DNA from: Margaritispora aquatica
Taxonomy: Eukaryota; Ascomycota; Leotiomycetes; Helotiales; Discinellaceae
Length of the DNA: 64,000 bases
Direction of reading: 5' to 3'
Assembly: GCA_007644065.1 (NCBI GenBank)
Contig: VJWN01000007.1
Location: forward strand, 1,364,001 to 1,428,000
The notes beneath the pieces are model-generated. The model had not been told where the DNA came from, made no database searches, and saw only the letters and a program-made list of their open reading frames with translations. Of this stretch, positions 34,602 through 45,871 are shown piece after piece (the first letter of the stretch is position 1; each line of letters opens with the position of its first letter). The translations under genes and the position numbers were made by a program.

Positions 34602-34698
34602 TTCCGAACCGGGGAGTCGAACCCCGCGCTCCCGCGCTTTCTGAAGCTGTTGAGGGCTCTTTGAAAAGCGGAAATGTTAACCGATACACCAGTTCGGA
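34602..34698 (-). tRNA. tRNA-Glu (anticodon UUC), with intron
   Basis: Read on the minus strand, the 5' TCCGAAC pairs with GTTCGGA at the 3' end, leaving an A discriminator. The D arm is GTGT...ACAT around ATCGGTTA. The anticodon stem TCCGC pairs with GCGGG (one G-U) and encloses TTTTCA, so the anticodon is TTC. A 25-base intron beginning AAGAGCCC and ending AGAAAG follows position 37, and its AGAAA can pair with the anticodon loop. The T arm is CGGGG-TTCGACT-CCCCG, with a normal B box. The mature length is 72, normal for tRNA-Glu. Confidence 0.93.
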
Positions 34699-35831
34699 TG
34701 TTCTTACACAATGTGGTTGGTGGTGGAGGTTACGTTGTGTTGGGTTTATGTAGGGAGTATCCACACTGGTGGATCTGAGAAAAATGGACGCCTAACTTCA
34801 TATTGGATGTCGATGAACTAGTACCCTACTGGTTTTTTATTTTCACAAATTCAAATAAGACGCACTTCATTGTATTTTGTATCATTGAGAGTTTCTGCTG
34901 ATATGACAGCAAATCTTGTGAATTGCTTGAGGTTCAAAGACGGCAGAAATATATAAAATGTATATCATGTATATCAAGCCTTGAATAAGAGCTGGCAACC
35001 TCTGAAGATCGAAATGCTATATAGGAAATTGATATACAGATACAGTGACCTCATTGATAGGTACAGCTATTCCGCTCCTGGAGAATGGGTAAGACATTCC
35101 GAATGTCGAAAGCTAGGAACATCCCTACTAGATTCGTATTTCTCGACAGTCGAAAAGTCTTGTTGCAGATCGCTCTTTATGCCAAGTTATCGTACACATA
35201 CATTGAACATCGCTCATTTGGTTTCCTGGGAGCAATTTGATTTTAGTGGGTTGTTGTTGCTTCATTGAATCCCGAAAAGCTCTACGTGATGATATTTTGC
35301 AAATATTGACATCAAAGGCAGTTAGAAATACGAACGTTGGCTACAGGGGAAAACATCCAACATATGGGAAATTGCAGAGGTTATGGCTAACTCTTCCTAT
35401 ATATGGAGTTCTCAGTTCTCAATTCTCAACATGGATGTAGATGTAATTTTTCGATAACGGAAGAAGTCTGAAGACAAGTGTAAAATATTTCGCGAGCACT
35501 GTGAGTATACACTGGACTTTGATATCCTCATTAAGGATTTGGTCATTGTTGAGTGAACTTGAAGTACGCGGCATGTTTGATACGAAAAGAGCAGATGAGA
35601 TGAAAATAATATCAAAAGTGAGTGGCAAGAATGAGTTAAACTTCATAGTTCATAAATCTTGAGAACTCACTGCCGCAGTGCCACATTGGTTGGAGATTTG
35701 ATGGTCTTGGAGAGTACATGCTCTATACAGTCCATGTTCTATCCCAGCCATTCAAGCTACTCCTTGAGCAGTATGATTTGTCTTTAGTCGGATCTCTAGT
35801 GATGCCAGGTCAAAATTGCACTTGCAAACCC

Positions 35832-36764
35832 TCATAGTTCCTCGGCCTTCTTAGTCGGTGTGGGTTCCTGGAGAGTATCCTGCTCCTTGGCATCTTCTTT
35901 CTCTACGAGCACTAGTTCCTCCTCTTCTGCCTTCCTCAGCTCTTTCTTCACCTCCTTTCCATAATCACACCATAGCTGCTCCACTGGCCCACCACAACAT
36001 TCGGTCCAGAATTTCTTGGTGTCGTATCGTGATGTGCGCAGCTTCTCGTTCATGCGTCGCACCGTCCCTTTGCCAAACCTCTGTTCCAGGTACTCCAGAA
36101 AGTATCCCGTGTGCTGATAGCCTGCGTCCCATTGGCCACTGGCTTCTTTCTTCCAATGCGGCGGACTTAGATTGGAGTTCAATCGTACCCAGTCCGCAAT
36201 ACCCTCGATTAAGCCACCCGGGCAAGTTCCAAAAGCATCATATTGGTAACAGTGTACCATTTCATGGGTCAACACACCCATGATCTCATCTCTTTTCCTC
36301 TCAGCAGATATCCCATTGATATATTCGAGTGAAAAATGGATCTCTTTGTGATCCGAATCAAGATCACTTCCGGTTGTGTAGGCAACTCCATCCATTGATC
36401 GGAGGATCAGCGTTACGGAACGTGTCGTTGGGAAAGCGGGAGTTGAGGAATCCGAGCTTCGGTATAGAAGCGACAGAACATTTTGCACAGATTCTGCAAC
36501 AGCTTTACTAGCTATGACAGAGCTGAGGAATGCTTCTGTCCCGGGATGGTTGAGATCGCGGATCTCAAAGCGGAGTTTGGGAAGCTCGAATAAGTGTTTC
36601 TTCTTTGAAGCCGAACTGGGGTCCGTTTTAGAAGATCCAGAAGCTGAAGACGCGTCTTTATGTACTGATGGGATCGGCGTCGGAGTTGGAGCTGCTAGTC
36701 GAGAAGAAGTAGGTGGGACGAACATAACAGGAGGAACTGGACTTGTTCCAGGTAGTTCTGGCAT
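35832..36764 (-). CDS. BSP-family (basic secretory protein) zinc metallopeptidase-like protein
   Basis: A single exon on the minus strand, ATG at 36764, stop at 35832, 310 residues. The frame is open upstream to a stop near 36815, but the first ATG in it is this one. The core, from about residue 65 (LRFEIRDLNHPGTEAF) to 250, matches the plant/bacterial BSP family (PF04450). GVLTHEMVHCYQYDAFGTCP contains an HExxH zinc site and GLIEGIADWVRL the downstream conserved helix; YQHTGYFLEYLEQRFGKG is also typical. The family resembles metallopeptidases and is linked to defence and cell-wall processes in plants. Here the N-terminus (MPELPGTSPVPPVMFVPP) is Pro/Ser-rich and shows no signal peptide, and the C-terminus is a Glu/Lys-rich tail, so a cytosolic location is more likely. 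It is divergent from STU1. Confidence 0.88.
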   Translation of the reverse strand: MPELPGTSPVPPVMFVPPTSSRLAAPTPTPIPSVHKDASSASGSSKTDPSSASKKKHLFELPKLRFEIRDLNHPGTEAFLSSVIASKAVAESVQNVLSLLYRSSDSSTPAFPTTRSVTLILRSMDGVAYTTGSDLDSDHKEIHFSLEYINGISAERKRDEIMGVLTHEMVHCYQYDAFGTCPGGLIEGIADWVRLNSNLSPPHWKKEASGQWDAGYQHTGYFLEYLEQRFGKGTVRRMNEKLRTSRYDTKKFWTECCGGPVEQLWCDYGKEVKKELRKAEEEELVLVEKEDAKEQDTLQEPTPTKKAEEL

Positions 36765-37317
36765 AGTTGGAATAGTAGCTCGGAGCAAATGATCGTAGAA
36801 TATTGTTTCGATAAATTAGGTAGCAACTGTTTATTGTTAGATCATACAATGCGCATGCGCATAGAGATATGAGTAAAGTATGGATAGTAGAAGCTGAGGT
36901 GTACTCTATATCATAAATATACTTGACTTGATGGATGTCAAGTTGTGAGACCGCAGAACCGCAGGGCAACGGAAGCATTGACAGTCTGACACAGTAAGAA
37001 AGTTGGGGTTGCTGCCGATGTCCTGCAAGGATCTTCCATGCATCTTGATGCCTAGTCGCGTTTCCATCCCGGCCCAATGATCCTATCGCGACGACAACCT
37101 CAATCGCAAGTTTTGTTTACAAAAAACAAGAAAACATTTACACGGATTTTCCTTAAACTTTTGAATAATCGGTGTTATCTTGTAAGTCTACAGCTTCTTC
37201 AGTCTTCAACTTCATGGCTCCTTTTAGGAGATGGCTCTGCAATTCAACAATATTTCACATGATTTTCTAGGCAAAGGCTAATCCTTAGTCTACAGCAGTC
37301 AATTCCCCTCCTTCACG
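36765..37317. promoter_or_regulatory. Divergent promoter, BSP gene / STU1
   Basis: A 553 bp region between divergent starts. It contains a perfect 14-base palindrome, ATGCGCATGCGCAT, at 36849-36862 and an AT-rich stretch toward STU1. No TATA element or known factor site is clear. Confidence 0.45.
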
Positions 37318-40300
37318 ATGGCGGGAGAAAAGATCAATGAAGAGCAAATTGCCAACCTTCTAGCAATACTTCGCACAGATGCCTCCATAGATGCGAAAGT
37401 CAGCCAACTCAACAATGTCAAGTCTGGCATCAAACAAAACAATGTCCCGGAAGCTTGTATCATACCCCTCTTTGAAGCGACGCGCATATCAATGAGCTCC
37501 TCGCATGGTGCTATCGTTAATGCCGGATTTTCTTCTCTAAACCACCTTCTCACGAGACTTTCGAGACAAGAGCCCAAATATGTCGTCAAGGAAGCTGGAA
37601 GAACGCTGCCGTTGGTTATTGAGAAGATGGGCGACCAGAAGGAGAAATACAGACAGCTTGCTGCTCAATGCTTGACGACCTTTTGGAAGGCAGCACCTCT
37701 GGATGTGGAACGGATAGTCAAGAACGCTGGCCTCGTCGGTAAAAATCCTAGGATGAAGGAAGCCTCAATGACTTGGATAGTGCAGGTAAATCGCTGGCCG
37801 GATGGGAACATTATAGTGGAGTGCTGATGAATGTTTGTAGATGCATCAAGAGAACGGTATGCCCTTTAAAAGCTTCGTCTCGCCTTTGATGGAGCTTCTT
37901 GAAGATGCAGATGGAATGGTCAGGGACACAGCAAGAAATACAGTCATTGCGCTTTTCCAGTGCGTGTCAACAGAGAAATTGGTGATGAATACTAACAGAT
38001 GTCAGGAATGCACCGAACGCTGCGAAATCTGATCTCAAGCGACAATTGAAGAATTTTAGCGTACGTCCAACAATCGTGGCAGCCATCATCGCCCACTTAG
38101 GAGGTGGAGGTCCACCAGAACACGTGGAGCCAGAATTGGAGCTTCCTCCCACGAGACCCGTATTCGCCAACAGCGTATCTTCGGTTTCTAGCATGAGGCC
38201 TGCCACCCCAGTTGTTGAGGTGAAAATCGAGGCAGTTGAGCCATCATACGTCAATACACAACGGGAGCTCGAAGATACTTTCCGGGACATGCATCCTTTC
38301 TTCGAAGGAAAGGAGTCTGAGGGGAATTGGTTGAAGCGAGAACAGAGTTGTACCAAGATTCGAAGGCTTAATGCTGGAAATGCTCCAAGCGACTTCCATG
38401 ACGCTTTCCTCATTTGCGTGAAAGGTCTGTTGGACGGTATCCTCAAGGCTGTGAATTCGTTGAGGACAAGTTTGTCCAAAGAGGGATGTAGTGTCATTCA
38501 AGAAGTGGCCCGAACTGCTGGATCTGGCCTGGATCCTATGGTTGAGATATTGTTACAGAACTTGATTAAGCTATGTGGTGGAACGAAGAAAATTAGCTCG
38601 CAGCAAGGAAATGCTACTGTTGATATAATTGTCAGCAATGTCTCGTACAATCTCCGGATACTTCAACACATCTGGCTTGCGTGTCAGGATAAGAATGTGC
38701 AGCCAAGGACGTACGCTACAGGCTGGTTGAAGACGCTGCTCAAGAAAGAGGTTCACCACAAAAATCATATTGAGCACACAGGTGGTCTAGACCTAATCGA
38801 GAAATGCATAAAGAAAGGTCTAGCAGATGCAAATCCAGCAGTGCGAGAGAATATGAGATCTACATTCTGGGCTTTTGCAAGGATGTGGCCCACAAAATCC
38901 GAAGCGTAAGAATTTCCAACCAACCCGAGGATTGAAAGTGCTAATGCTATCTAGAATCATGGCTACCCTAGATGCAACACAGCAGAGACTCTTGGAGAAT
39001 GCACCTGATAATCCAAATACACCGAAGAATCCCGAACCAGTAGCAGTGCGCCCAGGTCTAGGATTTTCCAAAAGCACCTCAGGACCCTCCAAACCATCTT
39101 TGAGAGAGACAATGATGGCTCAGAAGAAAGCGGCCATGGCAAGCAAGAATATCCCTGCTCGTCCAGGCTCGGCAATGTCTAGCTTTTCTCCTGTGCGGAC
39201 GGTCTCAAATACTTCGAGTACTTCAACGGTCTCTGATGCCCCACCAGTGAGAGTGCGGCCGGAGCCCGCCACAAGTACTTCCGCTCACGGTGGTCTTTCT
39301 GTTGCTCCAATGCGACCAACAAAATTTAGGCCTGCCCCGAGACCAGAGCCTCATGCCCGACCAGCGACTGCAGGGCCTTACTCTGTCCGTCGTCCTGGAC
39401 ATGGCCCAAGCAATAGTGATACAAACACAAGTCCATCAACGCGTGTGAACAAGGCGGCGATATCCAGTACTAACAGTAAAAGTTCACCCAAAAGGCCAGT
39501 CATTGCCCGGCCCAATACAAGCCATTCGAGCCATTCAAATCATAACTATGTCACCCAGTCAACCCACACAAGCCCAGCAAAAAGCACCAGTCATAAGGTG
39601 GTATCATCACCGAAAGTAGTGTCGTCACCACGTGTGAGTCCTCCCAAGGCAAAAGTTGCAGCATCTAAATTAGCTTCGTCGAGCCCGTCTAGGGCAGACG
39701 AGGATCTCACAATGGTTATACCCACAATATCTGGGTTGCAGAAGCCGTTCCTTCCGACCATCGACGGAAACGCTGATTCATCAGACGATGATGATATTGT
39801 GACTCCAATGAAGTCGATGAAGGTGTTTGAAGATCCTTTCTCCAGCACAGATGACAACACGACTCCTCGACCACTTCTTGCTGTGCCAGTCCTTGAGGAA
39901 GTTCACATCAATGAAGATGTGTCAAATATACCGAGAAATGATGAGAATGGGGCTCATGGGTTGGAGAACCACACCAGTATGGACGGTGCACCTCCTCCAA
40001 AAGCCATGCCAATGTCTCCCGAGCGTTTCAAGCAAGGTTCCCGACTCCTTGACAGCGGTATCACAAAGATAAAAGCAAAATCACTAGACGTCCATGGTTT
40101 TCGTAAACTTCAAGGTATGATTAGAGACAACAAAGCGTTCTGGTCAGACGGCAAGTTCGACAGTTTACTCCTTGGTCTCTTCGAGTATCTTGAATCTCCT
40201 CTGACGACACTCACACCTGAAAAGGCACAGGATGTGAAAGCGCAAATACTTGCTACTATTAAACTTATGTACAAGAAAGACCATGACGCGTTCCGGCCAC

Positions 40301-40764
40301 ACGTATCTCAAGGCTTGGAATCCATCCTTGTAACGCGCAGCTCCTACGATGCACGCTCACATATCGTAGCTGGTCTGGAGCTTCTGGCCGATCAATTGGT
40401 AACACTTTCCGAGCCACAGCAGACTACGGATATCATCACTGCACAGCTGCAACACGAAGAGATGAATCTTGAAGGCTGTAGGACCTTATCCATGGGTCTA
40501 CACATTCTCAAAGAGCTGCTCGATATCAAGAAGGATTTCTCGCCTAATGAAGTTGAAGTCAAGGAAATGTGCAAGTTGGCTACAAGATGTCTAGAAAGCG
40601 CAGAAAGTGGAGTGCGTATGGATGCGGTCAACCTTTGTGTCAGTGTTCATGCCAGAGTTGGAGACACCCGATTTTGGAGTGCCCTTGGTGGGGTGAAGGA
40701 TGATCCAAAGAGTTTGATAACTTATTATATTGTGAAGAGGCAGAGAGAGGCTGCTGCTCACTGA
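37318..40764 (+). CDS. STU1: CLASP-family microtubule-associated protein STU1
   Basis: Four exons, 37318-37785, 37841-37959, 38006-38905 and 38955-40764, give 1098 residues. The N-terminus MAGEKINEEQIANLLAILR and the HEAT-like helices (DAKVSQLNNVKSGIKQ, KYRQLAAQCLTTFWKAAP) form the first TOG domain. From about residue 270 to 500 the CLASP N-terminal/TOG domain is recognisable: LEDTFRDMHPFFEGKESEGN, WLKREQSCTKIRRLNAGN and, later, NPAVRENMRSTFWAFA. A long basic Ser/Pro/Lys region (about 520-850) is the microtubule-binding linker. C-terminal helices around DVHGFRKLQGMIRDNKAFW and DPKSLITYYIVKRQRE complete the protein. STU1 promotes microtubule rescue and is essential for spindle bipolarity and kinetochore capture. 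It lies 0.85 kb upstream of another spindle gene, ASK1, on the same strand. Confidence 0.94.
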
Positions 40765-41612
40765 GTGGATATGTGGTGGTATTTGTTCGGAGTGATAGGT
40801 GGAGAGTATGTAAGAGTAACATATTTTAACTCTAGATTTCGGCGTAATGGGGTAGCGAGTGCCCAGGTCGTTTGTTGCTACGAGCATAGGAGTCTGGAGT
40901 TGGATTATTGACAAGGAGTGTGCAGTTTTTATGGACAACATTGGCCTTTTTTGCCCTCTGGTGTTTAGAATGCTGCTCGCGGGGAGGTTTCTAGTGGTTG
41001 AAAAGATGGGAGGGTAACTGAATAGTATCTTGTAATTGAATCACACATATCCGTTTCTATACTTTATTGGCATGCAGTCGCTGCGGTGGTTTTGCTCAAG
41101 AGAGAGTGTTGCAAGTTCAGAGCCTCAAAACTGGTGAAGCCGACTTGAACTTGTACAGCTCTCGGAGATTTGGGACGAAAGGCTCTGTAAACCAAAAAAA
41201 AGGCTAGACTTATCCTAGTAGAGAAGTCCAGTAATCTTATCCATCAATTGAAAGATGCTAAAGGAATCAAATATATGTTCTGAATTGAAACTCGCTTAAA
41301 TTTCGAAGTCTAAACTTGCTTTTAATTTTAGGCTACTTAGGTATGGATTCTGGTGCATAGCTGGTTGTACTTCCCCCGGTAGCTAGAAGTGATGAGATTG
41401 TAGAGATATTTAATCTGCGTTGTCGCTGCATTTGAGGAGGTTGTTGTCCAATCTGCCTTCCTCACCATTGCCATTGATACAGAAGCCAATGATCTATGTT
41501 GACAGGGGCCGAAGCGAAGCGGCACCAGATCGCGTCGCGTGGGAAACTTCCGTTGACAGGAACAAAATATGCAAATCAACATTGACTGAGGATTCTGATT
41601 ACCATACCAAAT
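40765..41612. other. Intergenic region STU1-ASK1
   Basis: An 848 bp AT-rich region with the STU1 3' end and the ASK1 promoter. Short open frames only. Confidence 0.5.
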
Positions 41613-42945
41613 ATGATGTCCCGATCCAGCGCATCTGCAGCTCGGCCCCTGTCTCTTACTGAGGAGCTTGAGAAGCTTGAGCAATCAATAACCCTTACCT
41701 TGCAAGGCTGGTCTCTATATCCCACATTGACTAGCCCGCTGCTAACGAACCCAGAAATCGATCACAACTTCAGTCGCGCACATAGAATTGTTACTTCCAG
41801 CATATTGCCTATAATCGAGCAGTATGCTGAGCACTCGAATGCTGTCTGGGAAGGTTCAAAGGTGTGTTGGGTGTCTATTTGCGTTATGCAGTACTGAATA
41901 GCGGGGTAGTTTTGGAAGCAATTCTTCGAAGCAAGCGCAAATGTCTCCTTGTCTGGCGTAGAAGAAAGGGAGGGCGAAGAAGAGGATCAATCATATACAC
42001 AGTCGCACGACGATGCTAGCGCATATACCTCACAACATGGCGATGATACCATTCGAACAGATACTCAGGGGCTTGAACATTATGACCAGGACGACTCACT
42101 CCTTGCAGACGATGTAGATATCAGCGGTAGCACGCCTCGAGCGCGCCCAACAACTGCCAACAGCGACAAATCCAAGTTCGCAGACTACTCCTCACAATAC
42201 GAAGCTCTCAAGCTGGAATTGAAGGGCAAGGGGGATGATACACAAACCGCACCAGCAACGCCTGGTCGTCAATCAATAATCCCTGATATGTCTATGACGC
42301 CTCAATCTTCACCCTTTGACCACACCACATACCTTCGATCTGCGACTCAAAAGAAGGCAGATCCCCTGCTACACCGAGTCTTGGACAAAGCATACCGCAT
42401 CCAAGCCACGCCTCACACAGCACACAAAGAGAATAAGACCCCTGCGAATAAGCCCTCTTGGAGGGATACAAACTCACCAATGTCATCTCCACCAGTTGCG
42501 GCACCTCAGTTGCGCTCTGAAATATTTAGTTCTCCTGTGAGGCAGCAGTACAGACCCAATGCGCCACGAACTCCTGGAGTTAGCGTGCAAACACCGGCTA
42601 AAGGCAAAACAAAGGAAATTTTCAGCAAGCCAGCTAAGAAGGATGAGATTAGCTGGGAGAGTGATAGCGATGAAGATGCAGAAGGTGTTTATAATCAGAT
42701 GGGCATGAGTCCACCCAAGACCATCCAGTTCAATCTACCTCAGACGAGGCTTTTACAGACACCTGGTAAGTCAAGTTTCAGGCCGGAATATGGGAAGATG
42801 ATACTGATATCTTGTAGCTCGAGAAGCAAGTAAGAGAATTGTAGAGGACCTGCTCGCTACTGCTGGTGCGGGTTTTGATGACACGGATGAGCTTGACAGC
42901 CCCAGCATGGTTAAGATGCAAGATGATCTGGATGATAGCTTTTGA
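41613..42945 (+). CDS. ASK1: DASH/Dam1 complex subunit Ask1
   Basis: Three exons, 41613-41861, 41910-42765 and 42818-42945, give 410 residues. LSLTEELEKLEQSITLTLQ begins the conserved Ask1 domain, which continues DHNFSRAHRIVTSSILPIIE and EQYAEHSNAVWEGSKFWKQF across the first intron. A long acidic, Ser/Thr-Pro-rich middle carries several CDK-like sites (for example NSPMSSPP, PRTPG, SPVR), consistent with the known cell-cycle phosphorylation of yeast Ask1. The end, SKRIVEDLLATAGAGFDDTDE, recurs in fungal Ask1 proteins. The DASH complex forms rings on kinetochore microtubules and couples chromosomes to depolymerising ends. The ATG at 41613 is followed directly by a second ATG, and either could start. 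Confidence 0.93.
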
Positions 42946-43133
42946 GGACCTTCAATTGATGTCTATCATGATACAAAAGAAAAACAGCCTGATGACCATA
43001 ATCATCTTCATAATATCGCTTTGACATCTATATCATCAACTGCAACCAAGAAAATTCCAACTCCAACTCAGTATACCAAAATCCAAAAGATCGCCAAGTC
43101 GCATATCAAGTACAAGAAATCCGAGAACACCTC
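42946..43133. other. Short convergent spacer ASK1 / small charged protein gene
   Basis: A 188 bp spacer holding two 3' UTRs; nothing else is visible. Confidence 0.5.
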
Positions 43134-43608
43134 TCATCTGTGTGCAATGTACATATACGCCTCTGCTGTCCTTTGCATCGCTAACAATATCTGTTAGTCT
43201 CCAATCTGTCAACTGAGATGAGCGCAAGCTTACGTGATACTGGATCCTTAGGAAGCGGTTTCCTCTTCGAAGCCTTCTTCTCCTTCATGACAGGCGAGGG
43301 CGATGTCTCTTCCTTTCGGTTTTCGCGGTACTCTTTGTACAACTGTGTCCAATTCCTCTTGCCGGCAGCAACCTTGATGAGAGATATTGTTGATGAAAAG
43401 GTCGTTTGGCTAGCTAGAGAATCGGCATCGGTATCCTTCTCAACCTTCTGTGCATTGGAGGTCATGTCTTTTGGTGATGCTGGGGAGAAGATGGTGGGTG
43501 GTTTGTCATTTGGGAAGCCTAAGCGTATGTTAACATATATATGTTGATGGAATAGAAAGAGCAGAGAAACTTACGACTTTGAGATAAGGCTGGTAGTCCG
43601 CCCGTCAT
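43134..43608 (-). CDS. Small basic protein of unknown function
   Basis: Three minus-strand exons, 43608-43575, 43518-43234 and 43180-43134, give 121 residues. It starts MTGGLPALSQSRFPNDKPP. The central block FSSTISLIKVAAGKRNWTQL then YKEYRENRKEE is likely a helical element, followed by the Lys-rich KEKKASKRKPLPKDPVS. For the last exon I chose the acceptor TTGTTAG rather than the CTAACAG that sits right on the branch-point sequence. It yields the ending MQRTAEAYMYIAHR; the other acceptor would give a longer hydrophobic tail. Genes this short with intact splice phases and a conserved-looking core are usually real. I do not recognise a family. Confidence 0.68.
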
Positions 43609-45871
43609 TGTGAAGGTGTATTGGGTTGAAGTGATAGGAGTTTATATGTATGTGGTAGATATATTGTATCTTGAGTACAGAAGACAAGATGCCAAAAGCC
43701 AACTGAGGTTCAAGTGAGAATCTGAAACTGATACCAAAAACAAAACCTACATTCAGGAGGTGGGACAAGCCTCATATATAGACACATCAATACCGTTCAA
43801 CATAGCCCACCAAGGATGCGTAGAGCAACAGGAAGACTCGTGCTCACACACCAGTCATCACCTTAAAAATCTCCCGCCAAGCAAGAGCCGAGTGACATAT
43901 TCTGTCCCAAAATCAACTTTACTCCGCGTCACACGTACTCTGCTCTACACCGCGCCCTTCAATACAAGTGCTAAGCGTTACCGTGCTAGGCATCTCTCTC
44001 TCTCTCTCTTCTCCACACAGATAGTCGAAAATCAAGCTCGCAATCTAGAGTCCGGGAGGCACACACACTGGCCAATCTAACCAGCCCAACCCCCGAGCAC
44101 AGCCGAAGGGCCATGCATGCCCCCTACGTAGCCGACGCCGCTTCGCAGCAAGCGAACTCCGTGTGGAGCAATGTAAGCACCAGTGTAAACCTCTGCAACT
44201 TTGCACCGTGTGACTCAGGCTGCGAGGTCTTTTCCGTTTTCTTTCGTGGACGTTGCTTTGCTAAGCTTTTCGGACTGGAAATCTTTGATTGGAGCAGCTG
44301 GATGCTATCGATATGCGAAAGGAAAAAAAGCTTGATTACTTGCAGTTGGCTGAGCTAATGACGGGAGCTATCTGTGGAGACGAGGGATGCTGAGCGAGTG
44401 AGTCAACTTCGTGGAAATTTTTAGAAAGTTAAGTGTTTGTGATGGTATGCAGAAACGCGTGTCGTTTCAAATTTTCAATCAAGCCTCCATTACATTTGTT
44501 AGAGATGGCAGGCAAGTAGACTGACTATTCTCAATAAAAGCCCTACGAGCAACTTCTCAGCTCGTCAAGGATGATATACGCACCTCGCCGTCACATGGCA
44601 GTGCCAAAGCATATAAGCATTTCACTGATCACCCCGACCTTGGATACCTTTGGTGATTCTCTCCTGTTCGTTCCATATTGTAAATCTTACAAACCTTCAC
44701 AAACCTTTAAGCTTACGAAAGGCTCATTGAAGAGATATCGGTTAAGCGTATTGCGAAATAAGGGACTGCAATTCCGTGTTGCGGAAAGCGAATTGCTTCA
44801 TCATCAAACTGCTTAGAAATGTTTCTCTCTCTCCGTGTCTCAACACCGTGTACGATGCTTTGCTAGGCGCTACACTATACGTAGGTAAGGTACAGACCAT
44901 ATTCAAGGTTGGACTCCGACTTCGCCTAGGTATCATTCATTCAAATCGCAAGTTACTCACTCGTTCTGGTCCCCACCCCGAACGAATGAACGAGCCTACC
45001 TACTCCGTGGAAATCAACCATAAACATGGTTCTGACATAGAAAATCGAGGGGCATGCTTCATCCTTGTCGTCTTCTATTAAACCTAGATGCTTAGTTTTG
45101 CACATACAGGTAGTTAGTTGGTGCAGCAACACTGCCTCACAACCACAAGCTTAAGCTCAATTTCCCTTACCACCAATCTCGGTGACCTCACTCGGGGTAC
45201 ATTAAACACTCAAAAACAGAGTTCACAACTCTAATCAGACTACCCATCTATCTCTTGTCCCAAATTTGGATGGCAACCCTACTGGACAAACTAAGCCTAA
45301 TGCGTACCGGCGTAGAGAAAGTCGAAATTATCGAGTTCCTAAGCTCCTGACTCCGAGATTGCGGAGCAGATTTGTCAGATACGGAGATCGCTTCATCGTC
45401 ACGTCAGATCGCATTCTCATCCAACAGCTGGTTGCCTGCTGATCAGCATCACAGGCCAGTGCAAGAAACCTTCAGAAATAGAGGCATTGCGCGTCTTGTA
45501 AGCGCTATTGGAAGTCTCGAATGTAATAATTATTTTACACCCCGGCACAACAGCAATAGCAGAAAGACCACATATCCCCTGCACAATATGAACAAACAAA
45601 CTTCAGATTACATTCGAGCAATCATGCTCCATCTCTCATTCATTATTATGGACTATTACGCTGTGAAGCTATTATGGACAATGTGCCGCTGCCTCCATGC
45701 TTACAACCCGGAACGCTTTCTCTTCCGCTCTATAACGCCATTACCTCCCCCCTATGCTGAATTATGCAAATGCAAGATCGGCAAGTTTCTGCCAGACGAA
45801 GGTTTTTCGCCTGATTAAATTCGAAGTCTCATGTCTCCATATCATAACAACGCTCGCTAAGCTTGGTCTAT
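43609..45871. other. Gene-poor interval upstream of the small protein and downstream of ERG5
   Basis: A 2.3 kb stretch with a (CT)n run at 43993-44010 and AT-rich DNA. A 148-codon plus-strand frame at 45372-45818 has no motif and a composition like the flanks. The 3' UTR of ERG5 lies at the right end. Confidence 0.45.

Larger units (their letters stand above)
34070..35831. other. Intergenic region containing tRNA-Glu
   Basis: Apart from the tRNA-Glu gene this 1.8 kb AT-rich stretch holds only short open frames. The 3' ends of the flavoprotein gene and of the BSP peptidase gene converge on it. Confidence 0.5.

Noticed and set aside
45372..45818. 148-codon plus-strand frame downstream of ERG5
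   Set aside because: Random-looking composition with no domain or signal; it sits in a gene-poor stretch where long chance frames are expected.
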